Origin: Podospora bellae-mahoneyi
Lineage: Eukaryota; Ascomycota; Sordariomycetes; Sordariales; Podosporaceae
Assembly (NCBI RefSeq): GCF_035222275.1
Contig: NW_026946359.1
Span: 310,001-374,000, forward strand
DNA: 64,000 nt
Reading direction: 5' to 3'
The stretch's first letter is position 1. Every line of letters begins with the position of its first letter. A program made the translations under genes and the position numbers. The notes below the pieces were generated by a model. The model saw only the letters and a list, made by a program, of their open reading frames with translations, did not search any database and had not been told where the DNA came from. Positions 63,076 through 64,000 of the stretch are shown here, one piece after another.

Positions 63076-64000
63076 ATGGCTTCCACAGTCGGGCCAGCGC
63101 GGCCAAAACAAAAGCTCTTCTCGACGGACTTCCTCAGCAACACATGGGCGAAGCTCTTCTTTTTCATCGTCGGCCTACAGGCTGTAATTTGCGTGGCTTT
63201 TGAATGGTGCGTTTCGCCCTCCTGCTGCCAGCGGCGAGACCCTTGATCCGATATGCTAACACTTCAACCGCAGTTATGTGTTTGCGAGATTCCAGTTCGG
63301 CCTTCAATTTCAAGAAGGCGAAATCCCAGATGAGGCACAACGACGAAGGCTACAATCGAGATACCGTACGATTCCGACTTTCTTGGCGCTCTTCATCTTC
63401 GGATTCCTCTACGTTTTGGTCTTGGCGTGGGACGCACTGCGGATGAAGAACACGATTCAGATTATTGGGCTGTGTGTGGCCAACCTGGCACTCTTTGTCT
63501 ACACCATCCTCCAGATTGATCAGATTGAAAAATCACTGGATATTCTGCAGGGTGCTTTACTCCTAAAGGACAGCGATAAAGGTGGTGATTCGAACATTGT
63601 CTGGGCGCTGTCCAAACCCTTCTTGATAGCCGTTCCAGCAATCGTGGGCGTGGTCACCGTCGCCATGTCCTGTATCGCCTATCAGCTATACCGCGAGTTC
63701 GCTTGGGACATTCTGAAGCAGATTGGTGCTGACTACCGCATGAAGAAGCGGTTCCTTCACTACCAAGTAGGTTCATGATCTCGTCTCACTAGTGACGATA
63801 TGGATGTCGAATGCTGACACGGACACATAGATTTACATCGCCCTCTTGAAGTTTGATTTCTTCTTCTTCTTGGGTTTCACTGTGCAGTTCTTGGTCGTTG
63901 TCAACAACACCAAAAATAACTTCGAGCTCGGCTTGCAAGTGGCGGCGGTTCCTATCACGATCGCCATCCTTCTATGCGCCGCCTTCTTTACGCAGCGCGA
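63076..64000 (+). CDS. UPF0658 Golgi apparatus membrane protein, 5' part
   Basis: Exons 63076-63206, 63274-63766 and 63831 to beyond the window edge. The introns (67 and 64 nt) have good signals, including GCTAAC before the first acceptor. The start MASTVGPARPKQKLFSTDFL is followed by a hydrophobic span (KLFFFIVGLQAVICVAFE). After the splice, YVFARFQFGLQFQEGEIPDE and several further membrane spans follow (PTFLALFIFGFLYVLVLAW, IGLCVANLALFVYTI, FLIAVPAIVGVVTVAMSCIA, FDFFFFLGFTVQFLVVV). This matches the fungal UPF0658 family, annotated as Golgi membrane proteins in fission yeast, whose molecular function is unknown. About 264 residues are inside the window; the C-terminus is missing. Confidence 0.87.

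Overview
The window is nuclear DNA of a filamentous ascomycete, most likely a member of the Sordariales (Sordariomycetes). The grounds are short spliceosomal introns (about 48-110 nt, donors such as GTAAGT or GTATGT, branch sites CTAAC or CTGAC), typical Pezizomycotina gene families, a solitary 5S rRNA gene placed between protein genes as in Neurospora-type genomes, and degenerate multicopy genes next to a solo LTR. Gene calls come from reading translations and splice signals by eye; no search was run.

Layout. 1-437: 5' part of SAM37 (minus). 438-15733: an unusual 15.3-kb stretch with no recognisable gene. 15734-25773: a conserved protein of unknown function, GAB1 (GPI transamidase), NOP7 (60S biogenesis), a 5S rRNA gene, RRN9 (Pol I initiation) and a DUF5672-type glycosyltransferase-like protein. 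26210-33558: ISM1 (mitochondrial Ile-tRNA synthetase), ROK1 (DEAD-box helicase for 18S maturation) and a SPRY protein. 33559-42827: a degenerate block with a solo LTR, a broken VWA/alpha-kinase gene and a broken F-box gene, surrounding an intact vacuolar Ca2+/H+ exchanger. 42828-51286: MSK1 (mitochondrial Lys-tRNA synthetase) divergent from TIM10, then a STB6-like gene, then RMD5 (GID E3 ligase) flanked by two related inverted-repeat elements. 51287-64000: a SINE-like element, a GH76 mannanase, ADK2 divergent from MDM38/LETM1, and the 5' part of a UPF0658 Golgi membrane protein.

Two functional themes recur. Six genes act in mitochondria (SAM37, ISM1, MSK1, TIM10, ADK2, MDM38), and two pairs of them are divergent. 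Four loci between 18.9 and 31.9 kb serve ribosome production (NOP7, 5S rRNA, RRN9, ROK1). Nothing shows that either theme is an operon-like unit.

The most notable points are: a 3-nt micro-exon required to keep the exchanger's conserved alpha-1 repeat at full length; a set of introns whose length is a multiple of three and which carry no in-frame stop, several in mitochondrial genes; the long gene-free stretch between two housekeeping genes; a family of small inverted-repeat elements on both sides of RMD5; and a conserved nuclear-looking protein with a C-terminal PIP-box-like motif.
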